Shown: positions 15,608-25,009, numbered from the stretch's first letter. The stretch is 50,796 nt of DNA from Lachnospiraceae bacterium UBA7050 (GCA_002493905.1 DLAJ01000028.1:1-50796); one strand, 5' to 3'. Translations and numbers: made by a program. The notes: generated by a model from the letters alone, not told the origin.

Positions 15608-17566
15608 ATGAGAGATACCATAGCGGTCTGTGTTGTACGGGCAGATGAAGAGTTTCAGAGAGATTCCCTGAGAGCTATTTATCATCAGGCGGAAGAACGC
15701 GGTCTGTTCGTACAGGTGTTTAATACCTTTGAAGAGCTGGAGATGAACAACCTCAATGATCAGGGTGAGGAAAGCATCTTTGAACGGATTGATTATGACC
15801 GGCTTTGCGGAATGATCATTTTCTGTGAAAAGATCAAGGACAATGAGCTAAATCTCCGACTGATAGATAAAGGAAAGAAAAACGGGATTCCGATCGTAGT
15901 GATTGACCGCAAGGTGGATGACTGCTACAGCATCGTGTTTGACTATACGAATACATTTGAAAAGATTGTACGACATCTGGTCGATGTTCATCAATGCCGG
16001 TCATTCTTTGTCATGGGAGGTTTCCGCAATAATGATTTCTCTGATGCAAGAATCAAGGTTGTGCGCGAGGTGGCGGCAGAGTACGGCATTGAGCTAAAAG
16101 ATGAGGATATTGGTTACGGGAACTTTTGGGAGGGCCCGTGCAGGGAAGTTATGAAAGAGTTCCTTGACAGCGGGCGGCCGCTGCCGGACGCGTTTATCTC
16201 TGTCAATGACACGATGGCGATCACGATCTGCGACTGCCTGCATAAAGCCGGATACCGGATTCCGGAAGATACGATCGTAACAGGATTTGACGGGATCGAA
16301 GAGGAGCGGTATTCCATGCCGCGCTTAACGACCGCCCAGCAGGATCTTTCGGCAGGCGGGAAAAAGGCAGTAGAGCTGATCTACGGTGCCATGCACAAAC
16401 AGGAAGGCATGGAGCAATGTGTTCTCATTCCGTTTGCAGTCCGCTTTTCCGAATCCTGCGGCTGCCGCGAAATCAGCGGGAGCCGGGCTTCCGAGCAGAT
16501 TCACAGAATGTATAATACATTGACGGCTTACCGCCAGTTCACAAAATATATGTATGAGATGATTGACGAGATGACCGGAACGAAGAGCCTGCAGGGCGTG
16601 CTTGCGACGCTGCCGAAGTATCTTTCCTATATGGAAACTTACAGTCATGTCTATCTCTGTGTGGAAGGCTCTTATCTGGAAGCTTATGATGAGATCGGCG
16701 CGCAGATCATGGATGTGAACCGCAGGCTGAATGACCGCAGCGAAATCGAGATGGTCGTGCTTGGCGAGTGGCATGCGGATAAAGGCTTTTCAAGTCCGAT
16801 GCTCTGTTATAAGCGCAGGGAACCGTTTCCTGCGGAAAAGATGTGTAAGGATACCGAAAATCTGATGTTTGTGCCGCTGCATGTACAGGAGACCGTGTTT
16901 GGCTATCTGGCAGTCAATTTTGATCCTGAGACGAACGATTATACGCAGCTTCGTAATTTTACAACGAATCTCAGTCATATTCTGGATTCTGTGAGAAGCA
17001 GGCAGCAGATGCAGAATTTTAACCGCAAATTAAAGCAGGCGAACGATAAGCTTGAAGAACTCTATATCAGGGACCCGCTGACGGGCATTTATAACCGCCG
17101 TGGTTTTTATCAGGATATCATCAGCCGTTTGAAAGAGCATAATTATGGATGGCTGATGGTTGTTTCCATTGACTTGAACGGACTAAAGACCATCAATGAT
17201 ACGTACGGACACGGCGAGGGTGATTTTGCGTTAAAGACGGTGGGACGCGCCCTGCAGAAGATTGTAACGGAGCGGGGAATCAGTGCCCGTTTCGGAGGAG
17301 ATGAGTTCTCGGCAGCGCTGTTTTATGATGAATATGAGCAGTATGCTGATACAGATTTCAGAAAGAGGCTTGAAGAACAGCTTGATCAGGTCAACAGAAC
17401 CGCGGGCAAGGAATATGAGATCAGCTGCAGCTGTGGAATGCAGATGACGCCGACAAACGGCGATGTCAATATTGATGAGATATTAAAAGAAGCAGACCAT
17501 AAGATGTATCAGGACAAAAAGCATCATTATGAGATGCTCGGACAGGGGGCGGACTGTATCCGTTAG
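15608..17566 (+). CDS. Diguanylate cyclase with LacI-type ligand-binding domain
   Basis: The 652-residue protein begins with a periplasmic-binding/LacI-like fold (about 1-290; note DAFISVNDTMAITICDCL and the effector-domain style VTGFDGIEEERYSMPRLTT). It lacks both a DNA-binding helix-turn-helix and a signal peptide, so the ligand domain should sit in the cytosol. A middle region of about 200 residues looks GAF-like, then a coiled coil leads to a GGDEF domain with DPLTGIYNRRGFY and an intact FGGDEF (about 563-567), so c-di-GMP synthesis is likely. The inhibitory RxxD site upstream is absent. ATG 15608 is about 10 bases after AGAGGG. Confidence 0.85.
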   Translation: MRDTIAVCVVRADEEFQRDSLRAIYHQAEERGLFVQVFNTFEELEMNNLNDQGEESIFERIDYDRLCGMIIFCEKIKDNELNLRLIDKGKKNGIPIVVIDRKVDDCYSIVFDYTNTFEKIVRHLVDVHQCRSFFVMGGFRNNDFSDARIKVVREVAAEYGIELKDEDIGYGNFWEGPCREVMKEFLDSGRPLPDAFISVNDTMAITICDCLHKAGYRIPEDTIVTGFDGIEEERYSMPRLTTAQQDLSAGGKKAVELIYGAMHKQEGMEQCVLIPFAVRFSESCGCREISGSRASEQIHRMYNTLTAYRQFTKYMYEMIDEMTGTKSLQGVLATLPKYLSYMETYSHVYLCVEGSYLEAYDEIGAQIMDVNRRLNDRSEIEMVVLGEWHADKGFSSPMLCYKRREPFPAEKMCKDTENLMFVPLHVQETVFGYLAVNFDPETNDYTQLRNFTTNLSHILDSVRSRQQMQNFNRKLKQANDKLEELYIRDPLTGIYNRRGFYQDIISRLKEHNYGWLMVVSIDLNGLKTINDTYGHGEGDFALKTVGRALQKIVTERGISARFGGDEFSAALFYDEYEQYADTDFRKRLEEQLDQVNRTAGKEYEISCSCGMQMTPTNGDVNIDEILKEADHKMYQDKKHHYEMLGQGADCIR

Positions 17567-17693
17567 CGCTGTACGGAGAATGAGAGGATATAGGTGTATC
17601 TGGGTGGCGGCGCAATGGAATCGTGGACAGACATTCACATTTGGAAAATGTCAGGGGGCATTTTCTGGTGTAGGCATAAGCTTGTGTGGGGGT

Positions 17694-17731
17694 GAAAAGG
17701 GATGGTATCTGTTTGGATATCATCCCTTTTC
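17694..17731 (+). terminator. Long hairpin between convergent genes
   Basis: GAAAAGGGATGGTATC pairs with GATATCATCCCTTTTC (16 bp, one G-U) around a six-base loop. A-rich and T-rich arm ends mean it could terminate transcripts from either side. Confidence 0.75.
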
Positions 17732-17756
17732 TGCGGGTGCGTGTATGCAGGAAAGC

Positions 17757-19103
17757 TCAATGTTGTTTCAGAAAGTGCAGGATGGTAAGCGAATTTGCCG
17801 CTGCGCAGAAGAGCTGGCTTGTGAGAAGACCCCACAGATAGGCCTCAATGCCGCAGGACGGCACGACGAAAAATACAAATGCCAGACGGATGCCGAGTGA
17901 GGATGTATTGATTATAAACGAAGAGCCGGTGTGCCCAAGTCCGTGCAGGATACTCGACATGGTCGTTGAGAGATAGAGAAACGGGCATATAAAGCCCAGA
18001 GTCAGGATAAAGTGTCCTGCGAGGTCATTGTGAAAAAAGAAAGTTCCCGCAAAGCGTCCGGTCAGGAGAAACAGGATGCAGCAAGGCGTGCCGAAGGCAA
18101 GACTGCAGGAAGCGGTCCGGCGGAAGGCACGCCGTATTTTGTCATAGTCAACGCGCTCCTGCGCCTCTGAGATAAACGGCAGGAGCAGAACGGAGAATGA
18201 GTTCGTGAGTGTAGATGGAAACAGGATAAACGGCAGTGCCATGCCGGTCAGTACGCCGTAAACGGAAAGCGCCTCGGAGTTTGTCATGCCAAAACGGACG
18301 AGCATCAGCGGGATATAGATGGCCTCAATGCTTGAGAGCAGATTGACGACGACGCGGCTTGCTGACAGCGGTACCGCCATGCGGAGAATGCTGGACATCG
18401 TTCGGTGCAGGGCAGGGCTTTTCTTAAGGCTGTTCAGTGCGCTGGACGGTGAGGAGGGGCATCCGAGGCAGCGCTGGAAACGGATCAGGACGAGCGCCCC
18501 GGTAAACAGCGCAGAGCAGATTTCACCTGCAAGCATGCCGATTACAGAGCAGGCTAAGCTAAGCTGCATGTGATGGGACAGACTGTACTCGTAGAGAAGG
18601 AATACTGTGCCTACGCGGATAAGCTGCTCGCCGAGCTGGGAGGCGGCGGGAATCTTTGTATTTTTGATGCCGTAGTAGTAGCCGTTCATGCAGGAATGCA
18701 GGGAGGCAAAAGGGATGGAAACGGCAATGATGCGAAGCAGAGGTTCCGTACGCGGTTCACAAAGGATGCGTGCGGCGATGAACGGTGCGTTCAGTACGAC
18801 AACCGCGGCAAAGAGCAGGGAAAGAACCGCGGAGAGAAACAGACCGCTGAGCAGTACACGGAAAGAATGGCGGTAGTCGCGTGAGCCCGGCTCTCCTGCA
18901 ACATACTTGGAAATGGCGCTCTGTATCCCACCGCAGCAGACGGAAAACGAAAGTGCGAGAACGGGGGAAACGAGCTGATAGACGCCCATTCCTTCCGCAC
19001 CAAAGGTGCGGGATAAAAAGATGCGGTAAAAAAAGCCGATGACGCGTGAGGCAAAGCCAGTCAGGGTCAGGATCAGGGTTCCCTTAAAAAGTATTTTGTT
19101 CAT
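17757..19103 (-). CDS. MATE/PST-family polysaccharide flippase, SpoVB-like
   Basis: The 448-residue protein has about 12-14 hydrophobic segments and starts MNKILFKGTLILTLTGFASR, the characteristic N-terminus of the SpoVB/MurJ-like oligosaccharidyl-lipid flippase group. The motif FYRIFLSRTFGAEGMGVYQL is also typical. In endospore formers SpoVB acts in cortex peptidoglycan synthesis. I trimmed a longer upstream frame to the ATG at 19103, preceded by AGGA; the extra 37 residues lack the family pattern. A close paralogue such as a teichoic or exopolysaccharide flippase cannot be excluded. Confidence 0.83.
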   Translation of the reverse strand: MNKILFKGTLILTLTGFASRVIGFFYRIFLSRTFGAEGMGVYQLVSPVLALSFSVCCGGIQSAISKYVAGEPGSRDYRHSFRVLLSGLFLSAVLSLLFAAVVVLNAPFIAARILCEPRTEPLLRIIAVSIPFASLHSCMNGYYYGIKNTKIPAASQLGEQLIRVGTVFLLYEYSLSHHMQLSLACSVIGMLAGEICSALFTGALVLIRFQRCLGCPSSPSSALNSLKKSPALHRTMSSILRMAVPLSASRVVVNLLSSIEAIYIPLMLVRFGMTNSEALSVYGVLTGMALPFILFPSTLTNSFSVLLLPFISEAQERVDYDKIRRAFRRTASCSLAFGTPCCILFLLTGRFAGTFFFHNDLAGHFILTLGFICPFLYLSTTMSSILHGLGHTGSSFIINTSSLGIRLAFVFFVVPSCGIEAYLWGLLTSQLFCAAANSLTILHFLKQH

Positions 19104-19299
19104 AGGATGGTCCTGTGGTATTATGAATAATATATGTGTTAGAAAAGCAGGGCAGAACAAAGGATGGGCAATTGCAAAACACCCAAATAAAGATAAGGAT
19201 TGTATGTTTTGCATAATAACATATGTTATAAAGGGCGTTTCGTGATCATCTGCAACGAAGGAGGAAGGGAGCGCCTGTGGGAAAGACGGGGGCGTAAAA

Positions 19300-20364
19300 A
19301 TGAACAGAGAGAGGATCGTCGTCGGGCTGTCGGGAGGCGTGGATTCGGCAGCCGCGGCGTATCTGCTTAAAAAGCAGGGTTATGAAGTGACCGGCGTTAC
19401 CATGTGCGTGCTGGGAGAAGAAAACAGGGGGGCGCAGGAGCAAATGCTATCAGATGCGGCGGCGGTCGCAGAAGCACTCGGCATCCGGCATGAGACGGTT
19501 GATTTTACAAAAAGCTTCCGGGAAAAAGTTGAGGAATATTTTGCGAGGGAGTATCTGAGCGGGCGTACACCGAATCCCTGCCTGATGTGCAACCGTTATG
19601 TGAAATGGGAAGCGGTACTTGGCTTTGCGAAAAGCGTGGGAGCCGGATGGATGGCAACGGGTCATTACGCGCGCATTGAGCGGCTGTCAAACGGGCGGTA
19701 TGCCGTGCGCAATTCAGTGACAGCTGAGAAAGATCAGACTTATGTGCTGGCGCGTCTTACTCAGGAGCAGCTTGCCCATACGCTGATGCCTCTTGGAACA
19801 TATACGAAAGAACAGGTGCGGGAACTGGCAAAAGAGGCAGGTATTCCTGTCGCGCAAAAAAAGGACTCCCAGGAAATCTGTTTTATTCCCGATCATGATT
19901 ATGCGGCGTTTATTGCCCGGAGGAGACCCGAAGATATGTGCAGCGAGGGAAATTTTGTCACGCCGGACGGCGTCGTGCTTGGACGGCACCGGGGATTGGT
20001 TCATTATACGGTGGGACAGCGAAAGGGCTTAGGCATCGCGCTCGGGCAGAGAATGTTCGTCAAATGCCTGCGCCCTGAGACAAATGAGGTCGTGCTTGTG
20101 CCGGACGATGCAGTTTATAGTCATGTTCTTGTCTGCAAGGATATAAGCTTTATGGGGATCATGCCAATGCAGGCTGGAGAAAAAAGGCGGCTGACGGGCA
20201 GGATACGCTATGGGCACAAGGGGGCTGCGGCAGCCGTCACCATGATGGCGGACGGCTGCCTGAAAGCGGAGTTTGAACAGCCGGTCCGCGCGGTCACGCC
20301 GGGGCAGGCGGCTGTTTTTTATGATGGGGAATACCTTGCCTGTTCAGGCATCATTTCGGACTGA
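19300..20364 (+). CDS. mnmA: tRNA-specific 2-thiouridylase MnmA
   Basis: MnmA thiolates U34 of tRNA Lys, Glu and Gln. The 354-residue protein opens with the PP-loop VVGLSGGVDSAAAAYLL. The catalytic cysteines are visible in PNPCLMCNRYVKW (about residue 92) and SQEICFIPD (about residue 193), and the C-terminal half has VHYTVGQRKGLG. Length is normal. It is divergent from the flippase gene and convergent with the PHP phosphatase gene, whose stop is only about 18 bases away. Confidence 0.94.
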   Translation: MNRERIVVGLSGGVDSAAAAYLLKKQGYEVTGVTMCVLGEENRGAQEQMLSDAAAVAEALGIRHETVDFTKSFREKVEEYFAREYLSGRTPNPCLMCNRYVKWEAVLGFAKSVGAGWMATGHYARIERLSNGRYAVRNSVTAEKDQTYVLARLTQEQLAHTLMPLGTYTKEQVRELAKEAGIPVAQKKDSQEICFIPDHDYAAFIARRRPEDMCSEGNFVTPDGVVLGRHRGLVHYTVGQRKGLGIALGQRMFVKCLRPETNEVVLVPDDAVYSHVLVCKDISFMGIMPMQAGEKRRLTGRIRYGHKGAAAAVTMMADGCLKAEFEQPVRAVTPGQAAVFYDGEYLACSGIISD

Positions 20365-20382
20365 ATGCGATGGAACCGAAGT

Positions 20383-21201
20383 TCAGAGTCTGATAAACTC
20401 TGCCACGCGCTTTTCAAAGACACAGTAATAGCGGAACCCGCACGCGGAAAGCAGGTCGGCGGCGTCTTGAAAACGGATGCCGATATCACCGGGGTTATGT
20501 GCGTCCGAGCCGATTGTGACGATTTCACCGCCAAGCTCACGGTAGCGTTTCAGAATGGCGGCGCAGGGATTGGGTGCGTTCAGACCATGGCGGTAACCGC
20601 CGGTATTGCATTCAATGCCTTTTTCATTGTCGATCAGGGTTTCAAGGATGACGTCGATGACATCGCGGTAATCCGCATAAGAAAACGCCTGATTTTTATT
20701 CGGACCATAGCGGACGATATAATCGAGATGCCCGTAAACATCAAAATTCGTATATTTTTTGATGTTATCCATTATGGATGTAAAATAATGCCGATAGGCT
20801 TCCTTCTCACTGCGTCCTTCAAAATAAGAGGGATAATAGGGATCGTCGCCGTCTACTAAATGTGAGGAGCCAATCACAAAATCAAAGTCATAACTGTGAA
20901 CATAACGAGCGTTATTGCCTGCCAGATGCGGCTGAAGACCAAGCTCAACGCCGAATAACAGCTTGATGCGGTCTGCATAACGTTCTTTGCAGCGGATCAG
21001 GTCGTACAGATAGGAATCTGTGTTGAGCAGAAACTTATTTTCCGGGTCCATATCCGTGACCGGATAATCCATATCCATATGCTCGGTAAAGCACATCTGC
21101 TTTAAGCCGAGTTCTATTCCTTTTTCGATCATGGACTCCATGGAGGCATCGGAATCTCCCGAGTGGGAGGAGTGTAAATGGCAGTCAGCATAAATGGGCA
21201 T
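20383..21201 (-). CDS. hisK: Histidinol-phosphatase, PHP family (HisK type)
   Basis: The 272-residue protein has the metal-binding PHP motifs: DCHLHSSHSGDS at the N-terminus, CFTEHMD, FGVELGLQP, VIGSSHLVD, YGHLDYIVRYG and TIGSDAHNPGDIG near the end. PHP proteins of this length and motif set are usually histidinol-phosphate phosphatases, the penultimate step of histidine synthesis. No other his genes are nearby, so another phosphoester substrate is possible. I chose the ATG at 21201, six bases after AAAGGAG; the longer upstream frame has no ribosome binding site. Confidence 0.82.
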   Translation of the reverse strand: MPIYADCHLHSSHSGDSDASMESMIEKGIELGLKQMCFTEHMDMDYPVTDMDPENKFLLNTDSYLYDLIRCKERYADRIKLLFGVELGLQPHLAGNNARYVHSYDFDFVIGSSHLVDGDDPYYPSYFEGRSEKEAYRHYFTSIMDNIKKYTNFDVYGHLDYIVRYGPNKNQAFSYADYRDVIDVILETLIDNEKGIECNTGGYRHGLNAPNPCAAILKRYRELGGEIVTIGSDAHNPGDIGIRFQDAADLLSACGFRYYCVFEKRVAEFIRL

Positions 21202-21367
21202 GAGGAACTCCTTTCTATGAGTGCTTTGTATTTCATATAGCTGTGAAATGTCTGGAACATGTGTCCCGTTCGTGCAAAATATACATACAACTGATAAAAT
21301 ACCACAAAATACCTTATTTTTCAATTTCGGCCGCGAGAAAGTTTATCAATATTTTTCATTTTATATC

Positions 21368-21396
21368 TTGAATTTTGGCGGGAGATTGGTTACAAT
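21368..21396 (+). promoter_or_regulatory. Sigma-A-type promoter of gapA
   Basis: TTGAAT (21368-21373) and TACAAT (21391-21396) are 17 bases apart, giving an RNA start near 21403 and a leader of about 87 nt. I looked for a CggR-type operator (CGGGAC repeats) and saw none. Confidence 0.65.
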
Positions 21397-21489
21397 AATC
21401 GTGCTGATGGAATTTTGGCAAATCTTGGACGTATCGCACGTTCCCGGACAAGCCAAAATAATATAAAATTATGTAGGAGGATTCTTAAC

Positions 21490-22491
21490 ATGGCAGTAAA
21501 AGTAGCAATCAATGGTTTCGGTCGTATCGGTCGTCTCGCATTCAGACAGATGTTCGGTGCAGAAGGATACGATGTAGTGGCAATCAACGACTTAACATCC
21601 CCGAAGATGCTGGCGCATCTGTTAAAGTATGACTCTTCTCAGGGTAAGTATGCGAAGGCAGATACGGTTTCCGCAGGCGAGGATTCCATCACGGTTGACG
21701 GCAAGACATTAAAGATTTACAAAGAGCCGGATGCAAACAACTGTCCTTGGGGCGAGCTGGGTGTAGACGTCGTTCTTGAGTGCTCCGGTTTCTATACTTC
21801 CAAAGAGAAGGCTCAGGCGCATATCAATGCAGGTGCAAAGAAGGTCGTTATTTCCGCTCCGGCAGGAAATGATCTTCCGACTATCGTATACAATGTAAAT
21901 CATAAGACCTTAAAGCCGACGGATACCATTATTTCCGCAGCTTCCTGCACGACCAACTGCTTAGCGCCGATGGCGAAGGCATTAAATGATCTTGCAGGCA
22001 TCAAGTCCGGTATCATGAGCACGATCCATGCGTATACAGGCGATCAGATGATCCTTGATGGTCCCCAGAGAAAGGGTGATTTGAGAAGATCCCGCGCTGG
22101 TGCGATCAATATCGTTCCGAATTCCACTGGTGCGGCAAAGGCAATCGGCCTTGTTATTCCTGAACTGAACGGTAAGCTGATCGGCTCCGCACAGCGTGTT
22201 CCGACCCCGACCGGTTCCACCACGATCCTTGTAGCTACGGTCGAGAAGTCCGTAACGAAGGAAGAGATCAATGCAGCAATGAAGGCGGCTGCAACAGAGT
22301 CCTTTGCATATAATGAGGATGAGATCGTATCTTCCGATATCGTAGGAAGCACCTACGGTTCCATCTTCGATGCAACACAGACGATGGTTGGACAGGACAA
22401 TCTGGTACAGGTTGTTTCATGGTATGACAATGAGAACTCCTATACAAGCCAGATGGTTCGCACCATTAAGTATTTTGCAGAGTTAGCATAA
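21490..22491 (+). CDS. gapA: Glyceraldehyde-3-phosphate dehydrogenase, type I
   Basis: The 333-residue enzyme oxidises glyceraldehyde 3-phosphate to 1,3-bisphosphoglycerate with NAD. VAINGFGRIGRLAFRQ is the Rossmann start, SAASCTTNCLAP carries the catalytic Cys, and WYDNENSYTSQMVRT is the conserved C-terminal signature. ATG 21490 follows TAGGAGG at ideal spacing. Its codons are more uniform (CCG, GGT, AAG) than in neighbouring genes, as expected for a very highly expressed protein. It is followed by a strong terminator, so pgk probably depends on its own promoter or on read-through. Confidence 0.97.
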   Translation: MAVKVAINGFGRIGRLAFRQMFGAEGYDVVAINDLTSPKMLAHLLKYDSSQGKYAKADTVSAGEDSITVDGKTLKIYKEPDANNCPWGELGVDVVLECSGFYTSKEKAQAHINAGAKKVVISAPAGNDLPTIVYNVNHKTLKPTDTIISAASCTTNCLAPMAKALNDLAGIKSGIMSTIHAYTGDQMILDGPQRKGDLRRSRAGAINIVPNSTGAAKAIGLVIPELNGKLIGSAQRVPTPTGSTTILVATVEKSVTKEEINAAMKAAATESFAYNEDEIVSSDIVGSTYGSIFDATQTMVGQDNLVQVVSWYDNENSYTSQMVRTIKYFAELA

Positions 22492-22525
22492 GCAGTGGGC
22501 GGCTCTCATTGAGAAGCAGACCTAG

Positions 22526-22561
22526 CAAGGTCCGGTCTTTATGGACCGGACCTTGTTTTTG
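22526..22561 (+). terminator. Rho-independent terminator of gapA
   Basis: CAAGGTCCGGTC and GACCGGACCTTG form a perfect 12-bp stem with a six-base loop, followed by TTTTTG. Confidence 0.92.
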
Positions 22562-22680
22562 TATGCACAGGTCCGCACAAGGAAGTTTGCTGCTAAAGCA
22601 GCATGCGGGCCGCGCAGCGGGTAGGTCAGATAAATCTTCCCTACTCGATTTAATATAATCATAATTCAGGAGGAAAAACC

Positions 22681-23904
22681 ATGGGATTAAATAAGAAATC
22701 CGTAGACGATATTCATGCAGCAGGAAAGCGCGTGCTTGTAAGATGTGACTTTAACGTACCGCTTAAAAACGGTGAGATTACAGACGAGACCCGTATCGTG
22801 GCAGCTCTGCCGACCATTCAGAAGCTGATCGGGGACGGCGCAAAAGTGATTCTCTGTTCCCATCTTGGCAAAGTAAAGAACGGACCGAACGAGGGTGAGT
22901 CCTTAGCTCCGGTTGCCAAGAGATTATCCGAGAAGCTCGGTAAGGAAGTGAAGTTTGTGGCCGATTACAATGTAACCGGTGCAGACGCGACCGCAGCGGT
23001 AGCGGCAATGAAGGAAGGCGACGTGGTTCTTCTGCAGAACACCCGTTTCCGCGGCGCTGAGGAAACCAAGAACGGAGAGGCGTTCAGCAAAGAGCTTGCA
23101 GACCTGTGCGACGTTTATGTATGTGATGCATTCGGTTCTTCCCATAGAGCGCATGCGTCCGTTGCCGGCGTAACGGACGTGGTCCGTGCAAAGGGCGGCG
23201 AGTGCGCAGTCGGTTATCTGATGCAGAAAGAGATCAATTTCCTTGGCAATGCTGTGGAAGACCCGGTGAGACCGTTTGTGGCAATCCTTGGCGGTGCGAA
23301 AGTTGCGGATAAACTTAATGTCATCAATAACCTGCTGGAGAAATGCGATACGCTCATCATCGGCGGTGGTATGGCATTCACCTTCTTAAAGGCAAAGGGA
23401 TATGAGATCGGCAAGTCGCTGGTGGATAATGAGAAGATTGATTATTGTAAAGAAATGATGGATAAAGCGGAGAAGCTTGGTAAGAAGCTGCTTCTTCCGA
23501 TTGATACGACGATCGCTGCCGGATTCCCAGACCCGATTGACGCGCCGATCGAGGTATCTTTTGTGGATGCGGACAAGATTCCTGCGGATAAAGAGGGCCT
23601 GGATATCGGACCGAAGACTGCGGAACTCTATGCGGATGCCGTTAAGAACGCAAAGACCGTTGTATGGAATGGACCGATGGGCGTATTTGAGAATCCGACG
23701 CTGGCTGCAGGTACAATTGCGGTTGCGAAGGCACTGGCGGCTACAGATGCAACCACGATCATCGGGGGCGGTGATTCCGCAGCCGCAGTCAATCAGTTAG
23801 GCTTCGCAGATAAGATGAGCCATATTTCCACGGGCGGCGGCGCATCCCTTGAGTTCCTTGAGGGCAAGGAGCTTCCGGGCGTTGTAGCAGCGGACGACAA
23901 ATAA
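22681..23904 (+). CDS. pgk: Phosphoglycerate kinase
   Basis: The 407-residue protein shows the PGK signature KRVLVRCDFNVPLKNGEI, the substrate-binding SHLGK and LLQNTRFRGAEE, and the nucleotide-site GGGDSAAAV near the C-terminus. It transfers phosphate from 1,3-bisphosphoglycerate to ADP. A CAGGAGG site precedes the ATG. A TATAAT at about 22652 could be a -10 box. It lies between gapA and tpiA, the usual clostridial glycolytic order. Confidence 0.97.
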   Translation: MGLNKKSVDDIHAAGKRVLVRCDFNVPLKNGEITDETRIVAALPTIQKLIGDGAKVILCSHLGKVKNGPNEGESLAPVAKRLSEKLGKEVKFVADYNVTGADATAAVAAMKEGDVVLLQNTRFRGAEETKNGEAFSKELADLCDVYVCDAFGSSHRAHASVAGVTDVVRAKGGECAVGYLMQKEINFLGNAVEDPVRPFVAILGGAKVADKLNVINNLLEKCDTLIIGGGMAFTFLKAKGYEIGKSLVDNEKIDYCKEMMDKAEKLGKKLLLPIDTTIAAGFPDPIDAPIEVSFVDADKIPADKEGLDIGPKTAELYADAVKNAKTVVWNGPMGVFENPTLAAGTIAVAKALAATDATTIIGGGDSAAAVNQLGFADKMSHISTGGGASLEFLEGKELPGVVAADDK

Positions 23905-23955
23905 CATGAGCGCAGCTCATGTTATTCGGAGTTTCGTGCAGGGCACGAGACTCCG
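23900..23955 (+). other. Two consecutive hairpins between pgk and tpiA
   Basis: AATAACATGAGC and GCTCATGTTATT form a perfect 12-bp stem with a GCA loop that starts at the pgk stop codon. Directly behind it GGAGTTTCGTG and CACGAGACTCC form a second stem. Neither has a T-run, so they look like processing or stabilising structures rather than terminators. Confidence 0.65.
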
Positions 23956-24086
23956 GAGTATTGTGGATGGGACAGCTGAAAAGTAGCAGGAAATTGCGAA
24001 ACGTCTTATTCCGGACATGATTTATGTGCCGCAAAAGATTGGGTGAGCAATGTAAAGACTGTTGATGGAAAGAAAGGGAAAAGATC

Positions 24087-24833
24087 ATGGCAAGAAGAAA
24101 AATTGTAGCGGGCAACTGGAAAATGAACATGACGCCGAGTCAGGCAGTTGCACTGTGTGCAGAGTTAAAAGACTTAGTAAAGTCCGATGCAGTGGATGTG
24201 GTTTACTGTGTTCCGGCAATTGATATCGTACCTGTCGTAGAGGCTGTCAAGGGTACGAATGTCGCGGTTGGTGCAGAGAATATGTATTTTGAGGAAAAGG
24301 GCGCATATACTGGTGAGATTTCTGCAGCAATGCTTGTGGATGCGGGCGTGAAGTATGTGATCATCGGTCACTCTGAGAGACGTGATTATTTCAAGGAGAC
24401 GGATGAACTGCTGAATAAAAAAGTGAAGAAAGCGTTTGAAGCTGGATTAACCCCGATTCTCTGCTGCGGCGAGACATTGGAGCAGAGAGAGACAGGCGTA
24501 ACCATGGACTGGATTCGTCTGCAGATTAAATCCGATCTTGTCGGCATTTCTGCAGATCAGGTCAAGAGCATGGTGATTGCATATGAGCCGATCTGGGCAA
24601 TTGGAACGGGCAAGACCGCAACGACAGAGCAGGCGCAGGAAGTCTGCAAGGGTATCCGTGACTGCGTGGCAGAAATGTATGATGCGGCTACGGCAGAGGC
24701 AGTCCGTATCCAGTATGGCGGTTCCGTAAATGCAGGCAATGCGGCGGAACTGTTTGCACAGCCGGATATTGACGGCGGTCTGGTCGGCGGCGCATCCCTG
24801 AAAGCAGATTTTGGCAAGATCGTCAATTATTAA
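24087..24833 (+). CDS. tpiA: Triosephosphate isomerase
   Basis: The 248-residue protein has RKIVAGNWKMNMTPSQA with the catalytic lysine, IIGHSERR with the electrophilic histidine, AYEPIWAIGTG with the catalytic glutamate, and the phosphate-binding IQYGGSVN and GGLVGGASL. It interconverts dihydroxyacetone phosphate and glyceraldehyde 3-phosphate. It follows pgk in the glycolytic series, with AAGGGAAAAG ahead of the ATG. A terminator lies about 100 bases downstream. Confidence 0.97.
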   Translation: MARRKIVAGNWKMNMTPSQAVALCAELKDLVKSDAVDVVYCVPAIDIVPVVEAVKGTNVAVGAENMYFEEKGAYTGEISAAMLVDAGVKYVIIGHSERRDYFKETDELLNKKVKKAFEAGLTPILCCGETLEQRETGVTMDWIRLQIKSDLVGISADQVKSMVIAYEPIWAIGTGKTATTEQAQEVCKGIRDCVAEMYDAATAEAVRIQYGGSVNAGNAAELFAQPDIDGGLVGGASLKADFGKIVNY

Positions 24834-24844
24834 TTTACGCGCGC

Positions 24845-24905
24845 AGGGAACCAAAGTCTGAAGGAGCTTGACGGATCATGACTGGGGATGGTGCGGCTTA
24901 CATGA
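24845..24905 (+). repeat. Intergenic structured repeat, copy 'D' (downstream of tpiA)
   Basis: Positions 24853-24876 match 40883-40906 upstream of rnr at 21 of 24 bases (consensus AAAGTCYGAAGGASCTTGAC, then GRAT). Behind it GGATCATG can pair with CATGATTCC at about 24899-24907 with one bulge. It appears to be a dispersed intergenic element rather than part of a gene. Confidence 0.55.
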
Positions 24906-24936
24906 TTCCGATACATCCGACACAATAAAACAGATG

Positions 24937-24984
24937 AAAGGTTGTTTAATTTGGTGAGTTTCCCATAATTAAACAACCTTTTAC
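24937..24984 (+). terminator. Rho-independent terminator of tpiA
   Basis: AAAGGTTGTTTAATT and AATTAAACAACCTTT form a perfect 15-bp stem with a 15-base loop, followed by a short T stretch. Confidence 0.85.
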
Positions 24985-25009
24985 GTTATGCGAAAGAAGA
25001 GCAGCTGCG

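Noticed and set aside
21201..21490. CggR-type operator ahead of gapA
   Set aside because: No pair of CGGGAC-like boxes is present and there is no cggR gene upstream; a partial GGAACATGTGTCC palindrome is too weak to call.
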